Positions 11,693-21,077 of a stretch of DNA of 64,000 nucleotides are shown piece by piece. Position 1 is the first letter of the stretch. Each line of letters opens with the position of its first letter. Source of the stretch: Emiliania huxleyi CCMP1516 (lineage: Eukaryota; Haptophyta; Isochrysidales; Noelaerhabdaceae); contig NW_005196456.1 in NCBI RefSeq assembly GCF_000372725.1, positions 501,036 through 565,035 on the forward strand, read 5' to 3'. Under the pieces are notes generated by a model that saw only the letters and a program-made list of their open reading frames with translations, did no database searches and was not told the origin of the DNA. The translations under genes were made by a program, and so were the position numbers.

Positions 11693-13201
11693 TCAGCCCT
11701 GCGTGCGGCTCCCCTCGCGCGCCGCCACCGTCCCCTTGAGCTCCGCCACCTGGTCGAGCGCGTCGCCGAGCAGCCCCTTGGCCACGCCAAGGTCGCGCAG
11801 CTGCTCCACGCCGCCGCTCGCCCGAACCTCGGCGGCGTTGTCCGCCACGTAGCCGCAGTGCCGCCCGTCGCCCGTCGCGTGCGCCGCCTCGAGCAGCGGC
11901 ACGGCGCTCGCCGGCCCGACGCTCTCCTGCAGCGCCTGCGCGCAGAGCAGCTCGAGGCGCGGCACCTGGTACATCTGCGCCAGCTGCCGCAGGCCGAGCG
12001 CGCGCTGCGCTCTGCCGCCCTTCTCCTCGCCGAGGTCGAGCTGGTCGGTGAGGAGGTAGCAGACGAGGGGGATGAAGGTGGCGAGGTCGGTATTGGACAC
12101 CGTGACCTCGGCGAAATCGCGCTCCTTCATGCCGATGCCGAACATGGTCCGAAAGAAAATGGACCGGGCGCAGAGGTTGCACTTGCACACGCTGAGGCGC
12201 TGTTCGTCATCGCCGACCAGGAAGGTGACCAGGCCAATGGGGAGAGTGGCGTCGCCCCACGTCTTTCCGAGGTCTGCCACGAGGGTCGAGGGCGGCACCA
12301 CAATCGGCGCGAAGGAGGGAGGCGGAGGAGGCGCCGACACGCAGACCTGGCGGAGGGAGTCCTCCGTGCAAACCAGAAGAGCGCTGCCATCGGCGTGATG
12401 ACGATGTCGCATGGGTGGTGGAACTGCGCCGCGCCACCCACGCCATCAGCACTGCCGCTAGTGCCGCTGCCCGCCACCGCGGTCACAGCGCCCGTCGACA
12501 TCTCCACCCGCAGGATCTTGAAACCGCGGAAGTCCGCCACAAACAGCGCGCTGCCGTCCGGGCTGATGGCGACGCCGCATGGGTGGTAGAACTGCGCCGC
12601 GCCGCCCACGCCATCAGCGTTGCCACCAGTGCCGCTGCCTGCGAGCGTCGTCACCGCGCCCGTCGCCGCCTCTACTCGCCGGATCTTGTGGTTGTAAAGG
12701 TCCGCCACAAAGAGCGCGCTGCCTCCGGGCTGATGGCGACGCCGCGTGGGCGACTAAACTGCGCCGCGCCGGCCACGCCATCAGCGCTGCCGCTAGTGCC
12801 GCTGCCCGCAAGCGTAATCAATGCTCCATTCGCTGCCTCCACCTGTAGGATCTTGTTGCCGTCAAAGTCAGCAACAAACGGCGCGCTGCCAGCAACTGAT
12901 GGCGATGCCGCGGAGGTCAGCGTCCAAGGTTGCCACGCTGCGCACGCGCCCGGCCGTGGAAACGTGCAGCACTGGTCAACAGTGGTGACGTACCAGGCGC
13001 CCGCGTGATCGCTTGCGACGCAGAGTGGTTTGATCGATGCCAGAAGGTGTCCTCGTCCTTGAGCGGCAGCGTGGTGACCTGGCCGACGACGCGCAAGCCA
13101 AAGAGGGGCGCCTCGAAGCCATCCGCGACCGCCACAGCCCCGCCGTCCGATTCGCTGTCCTCGCCGGCGGTGCGGGCGCGCTCGCGGGCGGCGGACGCCA
13201 T
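11693..13201 (-). pseudogene. NHL-repeat/BTB (POZ) protein gene with three frame breaks
   Basis: Read on the minus strand, the 5' part codes an acidic start (MASAARERARTAGEDSESD) and then about four NHL-type propeller repeats of the form GVAISPDGSALFVADF followed by AVTTLAGSGT. The 3' part (12250-11693) is a BTB/POZ-like region: VTFLVGDDEQRLSVCKCN, then FFRTMF, then VCYLLTDQLDL and LRQLAQMYQVPRLELL. NHL-BTB proteins are plausible substrate adaptors for cullin E3 ligases (family knowledge). Only one of the four propeller repeats keeps its SPDG codons intact (about 12560); the copies at about 12376, 12721 and 12893 each miss 1-2 bases there, which breaks the frame. It is either a decayed gene or a set of assembly errors. 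It starts 70 bp from the oppositely oriented receptor gene. Confidence 0.75.
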
Positions 13202-13270
13202 GCACGAGCCTGCGCCAGCCGCGGCACTTGCTCAAAGCGCCCGCCGGCATTCTCGCACCGCACCGGCTTC
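13202..13270. promoter_or_regulatory. Putative divergent promoter between NHL-BTB and receptor genes
   Basis: Only about 70 bp separate the chosen starts of two oppositely transcribed genes, so a shared promoter is likely. No TATA-like box is evident. Both starts are my choices by ORF and could move if there are 5' non-coding exons. Confidence 0.3.
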
Positions 13271-16200
13271 GATGGCCCCCGCGCTCTCGATCCTAGCTGC
13301 TGCAATGTCTGTGGCTGCATCTCCGGATCTGGAGGGTTGCGCGGAAACAGGACGTGCGATTCATCTCGGTGACAAGGAATTCTGGCGGCTTCTCATGGGC
13401 GCAGTGCGACCCAAACTATTGCTGGACGAATGTCACGACCCAAACTATGCCGACGCTGCCAGTGGGCACTCCGCAGTTGGCCTACACAACAGACGCCGAT
13501 CGGCTTTGCGAATCTGACGCTGGCATGATCATTGTTGGCGCCCCAGCGTCGCTCGATCCCGAAGACCAGTTCTCTTCCATCTCGGTGCAAGTGCGGCGCA
13601 ACTGCGATCTCTTCTCGCAGATGCTGGTGGGCCGCGGCGGGATCAAAGTCAACGCGACTCAGGTTGCCGATGTTAAGTGCGTATTTATCGGAGACGGCAG
13701 TAGCCAGCTGCAGGTCGCCAACGCCACCTCGCGCCTCGTGCACTCCGAGGCGGGCGGCATGTCGTCGGCAGACTTCCTGCTCGGCCCGTATGGCTCGGGG
13801 CTGACCACCTACGCGAGCAAGCAGGCGGTGCTGGACAGCAAGCTGATGATCGCTCCAGCGTCGTCCGATCACGCCGTCTACTCTTCGGCCGCCGCGCTGG
13901 CGCAAGAGAACGGCCTCGGGCTGCGCGTGTTTGGGATGCTGCCTGGCAGCGAGAACTGGGCGAGGCGCGGCTCTCGCTGGAGACGCAGCCGAGACGCAGC
14001 CGAGATGCAGCCGAGATACAGCCGAGGTATCGTCGTACAGGCGCGGCTTCGAGGCGGTGTTGAAGGCTGCCGAGGACTGCGACACTGGCTGCGATGCTGG
14101 CGGGGAGTGCGACTGCCAGAAGGAGTGCGTGCGCCGCGCCGGCGTAGCTTCCTGCCTGGGCGCCCTCCGAGTCGGGTTCGCAGAGAAGGGAGGAGGCGGC
14201 GACGCCTCGCGGCCCTTTCCATGAAACCGCGACGTGTGTCCCGCAGGTACGTCGAGGAGGAGGACACCTTTCCGAGGGCGGTCTGCGGCAGCGCCCAGCG
14301 AGAGTGGGGGGATGCCAAGGTGCGGATCCTGACGGCTCCTGCGGACGCGGCCGGCAGCGGCTCGGCCTCGGAGATTGCGCGAGATCACGCGAGATGCATC
14401 GAGGCTGTAGGTGGAGGAGCTGGAGCGGCTCGGCCTGGAGGAGGAGGAGGAGGACTACTCGCCGCTCGCCACCATCCGGACCATGACGATCGTCAACGAC
14501 GAGTACGTCCACAGGATGAGGGGCGGCTGGTGGCAGGGCGAGTACGCGCTCGAGGCGGTGCCGTGGGACGCGTCGATGCCGAGCGACATTGGCAATTTCT
14601 CCGGTTGGGACAGCGCGAAATACGAGGAGGAGTACTTGAAGGCGTTCGGCGGCCGCACAGTGTACCCGGCCAAGGTCGACTACATCGGAGCCGCGACCTT
14701 CGCGGCGCTCTGCACACTACTGGGCGACGCCATCGAGCAACAACGGCATTGTGGTGAGGATGACAATGACACGTCAACGATAGGCGCTCTGCACCTTGGG
14801 CGACGCCATCGAGCGGGCGGGCTCGCTCGAGACGGCCGCCGTGGCGAGCGTGCTCCGCAGCACGTCGCTCGTCGAGTTCTTCACCAGCAACATCTCCTTC
14901 AACGCCGACGGGCAGATGGAGGGGATGGACTTCCCTGTCGTGCAGTACCCGCCTGGCGCGGCGGCAGCCGGGTACTGGCAGGCTGACTACGAGCTGTTAT
15001 AGCACCGCCCATCGCCCGACATACCACCCCCTCGTTGACGCTTCGTTTTCCTCTAGGTTGTCTTCGACGCAAAGGAGAGAGAGAACGTCTCCTTCCCAAC
15101 GCCGCTGTGGAAGCTGCGCCACTGCCTGAACGAGAGGAACTGCTCGGGCGGCAACGGAAACGGCAAATGCCTCGTCGACGGCGGCTGCGATTGCCTTCCG
15201 GGGTTTAGCGGCGCCCTGTGCCAGGACGAGGACGTCACCGCTGGTCCGAAGGACGTGAACGTCAGGCCCTCGCCGTGGGATTGGCGTTGGGACTCAGTGT
15301 ACTGTTCTTCAGCTCCTGCATTGTCTGCTTGTGGCTGCGGCGGCGACGGAGGCAACTAGAGGTCGTCATCGCGGACTTTCGGGAGGAGGCGGATCTGCAA
15401 GCCGAGGCGAGGCAGGCGCTTGAAGATGCCGCGCTCGAGATGTCGGGCGCGCAATGCACCTTCGTCTTCATCAAGGCCGACGTCATTCGCTCCGGCCTCT
15501 ACGAGGCTGCCGGATACAGCACTCTGCCACGGCTGCAGGAGATCGAGGAGAGGCATCCGGAGTGGGTGTGCAAGCGGCTGCTGCGGCGGCACCTCGCGTA
15601 CGGTCGCCACGAGTACCGCGACAACATCCTCGCCGTCAGCCATCGCTGGGAGCAGCCCGACGCGCCCGACGCGAGCAGCATCCACGTGAGGGCGGTCCGC
15701 GAGCATCTCCAGGCTTGTCCCTCGATCGAGTGCGTTTGGTACGACTACTGGTGCCTCTCCCTCTGCATTTGTTTGTCTTCTTGCCAAGTAGCAACCCAAC
15801 TCGCTCTTGCTCTCCTCTTGCGCAGGTGCATGCCGCAAGGAGAGGACAAGACGCCCATTGAGAAAGTGGACTTCAGGCGGATGCTGATGAACGTCAATCT
15901 CCTCTATCTCGGCTCGTCGGTCCTCATCCTGCAGGAGCTGTCGTTGGTGCCTGTGTTTCTGCTTGTCGCTCCAGCAGATCCATGCACCGGACTCAGACCT
16001 TGCCGGTTTTCTCCACAGGACCCAGTTCGAGGCATGGTGTAGTATGCGGAGCGGAGGCGTGCGACGAGGGACTCCGCCCTGCCCCAGCCGAGCGGCGCCG
16101 CTGCCGCGTGGTGCCCATCCATCAGGCCACAGAGGCGCTGGCTGTTGAGCTTGTCCGCATGTGGGCGGGGCGGAGTGTGGACGAGGCGATCGAGACGCTG

Positions 16201-16297
16201 CCTCGCGAGCCCGGATGTGACCGTCACCAACCAGTCTGACAAAGAGCTGCAGCTGTACAAGCTGCGAGATAAGTGCGGTCTCCCCGAGCCTTGCTAG
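13271..16297 (+). CDS. Receptor-like protein: ligand-binding ectodomain, EGF-like module, membrane span, HET-like cytoplasmic domain
   Basis: A signal-peptide-like start (MAPALSILAAAMSVAA) leads into a periplasmic-binding/ANF-receptor-type ectodomain: SSISVQVRRNCDLFSQMLVG, MSSADFLLGPYGSGLT, and later KVDYIGAATFAALCTL. An EGF-like module (GKCLVDGGCDCLPGFSGALC, 15165-15224) and a hydrophobic span (LAVGLALGLSVLFFSSCIVC) follow. The cytoplasmic part has ILAVSHRWEQPDAPD, CVWYDYWCMPQGEDK, LLYLGSSVLIL and TQFEAWCSMR. I know this signature from algal and oomycete proteins and find it HET-like. Introns include 13965-14040 and 14705-14783 (GC-AG) and 15751-15824 (GT-AG). The frame changes without a convincing intron near 13345, 15226-15257, 16043 and 16207, so this may be a damaged copy or carry sequence errors. 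The ligand is unknown. Confidence 0.7.
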
Positions 16298-16349
16298 CTT
16301 CTTGGAGCACTTGGAGTGCAGTCATCAATCGCACATCCAGGGCCGGGGG

Positions 16350-17084
16350 GCTAAGAAACTGGTTGGGTAGTAGTCTAAGTTCTGAGCCTCGCGGCTTAAC
16401 GGGTCTAAGTGTGGCTAGCCACGCTGGAGTGCTTACGCGGTCTAAGATCAGCGGGAGCCTCTTACACCGGCTAAGTCGGCCATGGCACGCGATATACGGC
16501 GCTCGCGCCCAAATTTTCTTCGCCTGCGCGGCGGGCGATCGATCCTCCTCATGCTCAGCAATCGCCGCCTCAGCATCCTCCTCTTCCGATTCTCGTTGCT
16601 GCTTCTTGAGCGCACTTCGGCGACATCTAGCCAAATAGTTCTCACAAATAGCCTCAAGCTCAAACAAACGCATGTCAGAGAAGCCTGTGTATGCTGGTCC
16701 TCTTTGAACGATCCGCGCGTGAGGTAGCATAGGGCCTTGTTGGCAGCAGCCAGCTTGTTGCGCTGCTTCGTTGCGATGAGCTGATTGGGATCGCAGAAGT
16801 GCATGCCAAGCACCGCCACGATCTTGAAGCACGATATGGCGTCGTGCGCGGCATACGCTAGTCGGGACCGCGTCCAGGTATTTTTCGGGTAAACCTGGAC
16901 TTTTGCAGGTATACCCGGGTTTTACCCGGAGTTGGCCTCGTGTCGTCTAAGTTCATGGCCCCCGGCCTTCCAGCGTCTAAGTCTGAGCCCGGCTCCGTGC
17001 GGGGGCTAAGTTGAGCGCTCGCTCGCTGCAGAGGCTAAGTGTAGAGCGACCCTCTAGCCCTACTACCCAACCATTGCTAAGAAA
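16350..17084. mobile_element. Small element with 13-bp inverted ends and CTAAGT-hairpin borders
   Basis: GGTTGGGTAGTAG at 16361-16373 is the exact reverse complement of CTACTACCCAACC at 17060-17072. GCTAAGAAA lies just outside both ends (16350-16358 and 17076-17084), like an imprecise target-site duplication. Both borders carry about five units of 25-35 nt, each starting CTAAG and often followed by a small hairpin (for example GTGGCTAGCCAC, GAGCCCGGCTC, GAGCGCTC). The core is the exonuclease-like fragment. A 17-bp direct repeat, GGCCGGGGGGCTAAGAA, at 16341-16357 and 17199-17215 brackets a slightly larger unit. No transposase seen, so it would be non-autonomous. Confidence 0.5.
16448..16890 (-). 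pseudogene. 3'-5' exonuclease (WRN/RNase D-like) C-terminal fragment
   Basis: In one minus-strand frame the core of the element reads NTWTRSRLAYAAHDAISCFK and then VAVLGMHFCDPNQL. The pattern W-x(n)-L-x-YAAxDA is the last conserved motif of the DEDDy 3'-5' exonuclease fold (family knowledge). Further on, another frame gives GFSDMRLFELEAICENYLA and an acidic helix, so a frame shift or an intron separates the two. The first two exonuclease motifs are missing and there is no start codon, so I read it as a remnant. It could be a captured host exon. Confidence 0.35.
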
Positions 17085-17086
17085 GA

Positions 17087-17160
17087 AAGAAAGAAAGAAA
17101 ACACACAACCCAAGGGAGGGATGGGAGAACGGCACGCCGCCACCACACAGGGATTTTAAG
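17087..17160 (+). repeat. Dispersed repeat, copy 1 (GAAA run plus ~70 bp)
   Basis: A GAAA microsatellite followed by ACACACAACCCAAGGGAGGG, then an unbroken match through ATGGGAGAACGGCACGCCGC to GGGATTTTAAG. It is nearly identical to 25613-25685; the only clear difference is CACAC versus CACA before AGGGATT. It lies upstream of the glycosyltransferase start here and upstream of the plastid-protein start in copy 2. Confidence 0.85.
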
Positions 17161-17284
17161 GAGAGGAGGGTGTGATGCGCTAGCCGTCGCCCACCCTGGC
17201 CGGGGGGCTAAGAAGCACACCAGCTTCGCGTGGTAAAATTCTTTTCGCCTCAAGGTCTCGGCGACTGAAAGCACGCCGAGCACA

Positions 17285-18304
17285 ATGTTTGACAGCTTTG
17301 CACCCGCGCCAAGCATCCACACAAAACGGGTCAACCACACAAACGGCCCGTGCCCCGTCACAATAAGATCCCGCGGCTGCCAATGGCCGCTTCGCGTCGG
17401 CTCCTGCGCGAAGCCCAGTTGGCGCCATGCTCAGGGCTGCGAGCTGAGGCGCTTGCCGGATGCCGTGGCCGAGTCGACGCATCTCTTCGCCATGCTCGCC
17501 GTCGTGCAGAGCGCAATCGATCCACTGCTGCCGCACTGGCTGCAGCACTATGCGAGTCTTGGCGTCAACCTCACGATCGCGCGGATCGTCCTCCATGCAC
17601 CGCGTTGCGACGGAAGCCGCGGGCTCAACCAGACCCTTGCCGCCCTCCGTCTCCACGGGGTCACGAGGCCGAGAATATTCATCGACACGTGGTCCTCCTC
17701 GATCAAGACCGACCTCGCCAATGACTACTTTCGCAAGGTGCCCGCCAACGCGTATATCATGCGGGTCGACTCTGACGAGTTCTTCTCCTTCCCGTGCGAG
17801 TTGCTGGGCGAGTTGGCGCGTGACCCGCGAGGTCTCGCCGTGCTCGGCATGATGTTTGACCGCGTCGCGGAGGACTGGTCCATGCCAGCCGTCACGCCCA
17901 TCGGCACGCGCCCGCTGAGCGCACAGTACCCGCGCCGCTGCCGCTTCACCTTTTGCGCGTGGAAGGAGAACGAGGACAAGTGGATGCTGCTGCCAGCGCG
18001 CGACGCGGACGGCAAGCGCGTCCGTTTCCATTCGTCTGCCGCCCTCTTCAAAGGCCTGAAGCTGCGCTACCTTCGCTGGGCCTTCGCGCACTACCGATTC
18101 ACCGAGGCGGCCGTCGCGCTCACAATGCGCAAGATCAAGGAGTACTCGCAGCAGAAGCATGAACAGAGCCGTGTGGGGCACTACACCTATCTCTCGGAGG
18201 AATTCTTTGCGAGGAAGCATAGCGGCGACGGCCACGAGATCAGCGGTCGCATGCGCTACACGTATGGCAACCAGTGTATGCCTTTGAATATGTTTCGTAT
18301 TTGA
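17285..18304 (+). CDS. Glycosyltransferase family 2/92-like protein
   Basis: Single-exon ORF of 339 aa. AIDPLLPHWLQHYASLGV near residue 80 is the usual N-terminal signature of GT2/GT92-like enzymes. IMRVDSDEFFSFP near residue 160 carries the DxD nucleotide-sugar/metal motif followed by EFF. HYRFTEAAVALTMRKIKEYS near residue 280 and the HYTYL segment match the C-terminal helices of this group. No signal peptide or membrane segment is evident; the first about 65 residues are low-conservation and the true start may be the internal Met near residue 69. Donor and acceptor sugars cannot be read from the sequence. The gene lacks introns, unlike most neighbours. Confidence 0.75.
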   Translation: MFDSFAPAPSIHTKRVNHTNGPCPVTIRSRGCQWPLRVGSCAKPSWRHAQGCELRRLPDAVAESTHLFAMLAVVQSAIDPLLPHWLQHYASLGVNLTIARIVLHAPRCDGSRGLNQTLAALRLHGVTRPRIFIDTWSSSIKTDLANDYFRKVPANAYIMRVDSDEFFSFPCELLGELARDPRGLAVLGMMFDRVAEDWSMPAVTPIGTRPLSAQYPRRCRFTFCAWKENEDKWMLLPARDADGKRVRFHSSAALFKGLKLRYLRWAFAHYRFTEAAVALTMRKIKEYSQQKHEQSRVGHYTYLSEEFFARKHSGDGHEISGRMRYTYGNQCMPLNMFRI

Positions 18305-19147
18305 CACACAGAAGACACACATCTTGACTGATCTTAACTTTTGAGTGCCAGTCCGATTCGTCCAAATGGGGCTTGGGCTAGTGCCATTTCACTGTGGCAC
18401 ATATCGCGTTACAAAACCTTGATTTGACCATTTGCGCCATTTTGTCCCTCTCGGTGCCTTCCAGAGCGCAGAGGCCGCTGCGCGTCCTGGGGAGGGACAA
18501 AGCTAGTCCCCATCGGGAGGACGTCGACGCCGGCTAGAGAAGTCGCCGACCACACCCACACAAAGAACCCTGCACAAAGATCGCACGGGCGGGGACCTGT
18601 CCCTTTTTCAGTGTATGTAGCTCTTACGTACACGGCCGCCCCCGAAAAGGACGACGATCGGACATGCGTCGTTCAATGCCATGAAAAATCGGAACCTTAT
18701 TACCCGGTAAAGCGGTATGCTGCTGCTCAGACTTTCCAAGAGTGCCAGTTCGACCGCGCGGAGGAGCGTTTCCTCTGCTGACTGGTAAAGCTGTACAAGG
18801 ACAAAGCCGACGACGAATCGGGATTTGGTCACGGCTACAACTGAATGTCCTTGCAGTCAGTGGTTGGCTACCGGATCGAGCCCGACTTGGCTGACTGATG
18901 CCGCGAGGAGAACCCTTTTCTTTTGGGGGGCGGCGAAGGGGAGGGAGGGAGGGAGGGAGGGCAAGGGGGGGTCATACGAGAGAGCGTTTGTAAACTCTCG
19001 GGGTACCAGTTTCGTGCCCGGAGGCCTGCGCGCACATAAAGCGTAAAACAAACAGCAAGCAATCGTGGTGCAGGGGATGGGCTGGTTGACACCGAGGTGC
19101 GTGCGGCAGCTTGAGTGGCTGGACGCTACTGCTGATCGCCACCATGA
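18305..19147. other. Intergenic stretch, no gene seen
   Basis: Short overlapping ORFs without recognisable motifs. A (GGGA)n run occurs at about 18937-18962. Composition is AT-richer than the coding regions. No RNA gene or mobile element recognised. Confidence 0.5.
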
Positions 19148-19336
19148 ATGAACGGTCACAAGCAGCTGGTCGAACTTTTGCTGAAGCTGGTCGAACTTTT
19201 GCTGGTCGGGGCGCGAAGCCGGACGCGCAAGCGGCACGGCGCTGATGGCGCCGCCGTCAATGACCACGTGCAGGTGGCCGAGGCGCTGCTGCAGCACGGC
19301 GCGGAGATCAGCCTTCAGGACCGCATCAGCTCATGA
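19148..19336 (+). pseudogene. Ankyrin-repeat fragment
   Basis: Only about 60 codons open. The last third, VAEALLQHGAEISLQDRISS, is an ankyrin repeat half like those in the kinase gene at 46553-50376 (for example VVDLLLQRGAEISLQDSNGS). The first third, NGHKQLVELLLKLVELLL, is a damaged ankyrin unit with an internal duplication. There is no capping repeat or partner domain. Most likely a fragment copied from an ankyrin family member, followed 54 bp later by an unrelated start. Confidence 0.55.
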
Positions 19337-19389
19337 TTTCTTGAGCCTAGCGCAGCGCGAACTCGCTCCGAGCCTATCTCTCTCTGCCG

Positions 19390-19830
19390 ATGCTCCTCCT
19401 CTGCGTATCCGCCATCCCGAGCCTGCACGCCAGCACCGGGTGTATCAAGGAGCGTCTTGATTATGGAGCACCGGCGGCGGCCACGCACATTCTCGCCGAG
19501 GCGGAGGCCGCGCACGCTGCAGAGCTCGCCTCGGGCACCGCCGCAGCCTTCCTCAGCCACCGTACTGCGTCGTCGCGCCGAGAGGTGGCCTTCAGCAGCC
19601 ACCACGTCGGTGCTCGCTTCGTCGGTCCCAATTCCGCCGCTCTCGGCGACGGCGCCTCCAGCGTGCATATTAGCAACGAGGCGGTCCTCGCTCCCGCCGA
19701 ATGCGCCGCCCTCCGGCTCGAGGCGCGGCTTGCGATGGCAAAGGGCCTCTCGTCGCAGTTCACGTACACGGACGTGGCGCCAATCCGAGAGGCGACCGGT
19801 GGCCTCTCTCTCGCTCTCTCGCTCTCTCGC
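19390..19830 (+). CDS. 5' part of a possible 2-oxoglutarate/Fe(II) dioxygenase-like gene, truncated
   Basis: Open from a Met followed by a hydrophobic, signal-like start (MLLLCVSAIPSLHAS). The segment SVHISNEAVLAPAECAALRL resembles the entry to prolyl 4-hydroxylase-type domains, where an acidic-Cys turn precedes the first helix. The frame then runs into a CT-rich, intron-like stretch (19803-19850) and low-complexity CA-rich DNA, and the assembly gap starts at 20319. The catalytic HxD...H residues are not in view. This call is weak, resting on one motif; it could be any secreted protein. Confidence 0.35.
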
Positions 19831-19850
19831 TCTCTCTCTCTCTCTCTGAC

Positions 19851-20318
19851 ACGGAAACATACGCGCCAGCCGCGCAGCAGCCTCACATGCAGCGCCGACC
19901 GCATGCTCGCGCCCTGGGCCGCCGACGACCCGGTCGGGCGGGCTGCGCGGCCGCCGTACACCATCAGGCAGGCGCGCGACCACCCGCAGCACGCCGCAGC
20001 CCACCGCGCAGCCCTGCCAGCCAAAGCTGCGCCTCCCAGCTGCACAAACAGGCGCACAACAGAGCACAGCGCACAGCACACGCCGGCGCGCGCGCAGCAC
20101 ACGCAGACGCACGCGCGATTCCAACACGCACACGCGCATAGCACGCGCGCATCGCACGCCAGCGCAGCGCCGCACACAGAGCACGCTTGCCCACATCAGC
20201 AGCAGCCAGCCTGCCACAATCCTCATCTCACACACGCGCGCGCACGCACACTCCCCACGCCGGCGCACGCATTGGGCGTCGCCGAGAGGAACCAGAAGAA
20301 CCAGAGAGTCGGCTTGAG
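19851..20318. other. Low-complexity intron or intergenic stretch before the gap
   Basis: Rich in CACG, GCACACGC and GCGC words, with long ORFs in several frames caused by composition. It may be the first intron of the truncated upstream gene. No motif recognised. Confidence 0.4.
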
Positions 20319-20624
20319 NNNNNNNNNNNNNNNNNNNNNNNNNNNNNNNNNNNNNNNNNNNNNNNNNNNNNNNNNNNNNNNNNNNNNNNNNNNNNNNNNN
20401 NNNNNNNNNNNNNNNNNNNNNNNNNNNNNNNNNNNNNNNNNNNNNNNNNNNNNNNNNNNNNNNNNNNNNNNNNNNNNNNNNNNNNNNNNNNNNNNNNNNN
20501 NNNNNNNNNNNNNNNNNNNNNNNNNNNNNNNNNNNNNNNNNNNNNNNNNNNNNNNNNNNNNNNNNNNNNNNNNNNNNNNNNNNNNNNNNNNNNNNNNNNN
20601 NNNNNNNNNNNNNNNNNNNNNNNN
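20319..20624. other. Assembly gap (306 N)
   Basis: Unbroken run of N. The sequence on its right flank (AGGGGAGGCTGGGGAGGGGG) is strongly purine-rich, so a simple repeat may have stopped the assembly. ORFs drawn through it are not real. Confidence 1.
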
Positions 20625-20987
20625 AGGGGAGGCTGGGGAGGGGGGGGTCCACTCTGAAGACAGCCGACCGCGGAGGGGTTTTGTCCCACAGGGTTTTACC
20701 CTCCGCGTGAGGATCGGCGCGGCGAGGGGGTAGGCTCGAATTCGCCGCGCAACATTTCACCCCCACAGGACCCCGCCCTCCCCCCCTCATTGGTCCCACC
20801 ACCCAGAACCCCAACCTTGGCTTCGCACCCCCTCCTTGCGCAGTGTCCCCCGCTATGTGTCGCCGTCTTCGGGGCACGCTATCCTGTGCAGTCAGGGCAA
20901 GTGGGGGCGAGGCGCAGTCCCTCTGGTCTATACTGGTGTGGTTCTGTCCCTAGTCTCGGAGGGGGGCTTGAAGGTAAGAATATTTTA

Positions 20988-20990
<3 letters not shown>

Positions 20991-21058
<68 letters not shown>

Positions 21059-21077
21059 CCTCTCTCTCTCTCTCTCG
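20991..21077. repeat. CT microsatellite
   Basis: About 85 bp of (CT)n with a few breaks (CTTTCT, CCCCC). Lies in gene-poor DNA 3' of the gap. Confidence 0.95.

Noticed and set aside
20187..20877. ORFs spanning 20.2-20.9 kb
   Set aside because: They are translated through the N gap and cannot be trusted.
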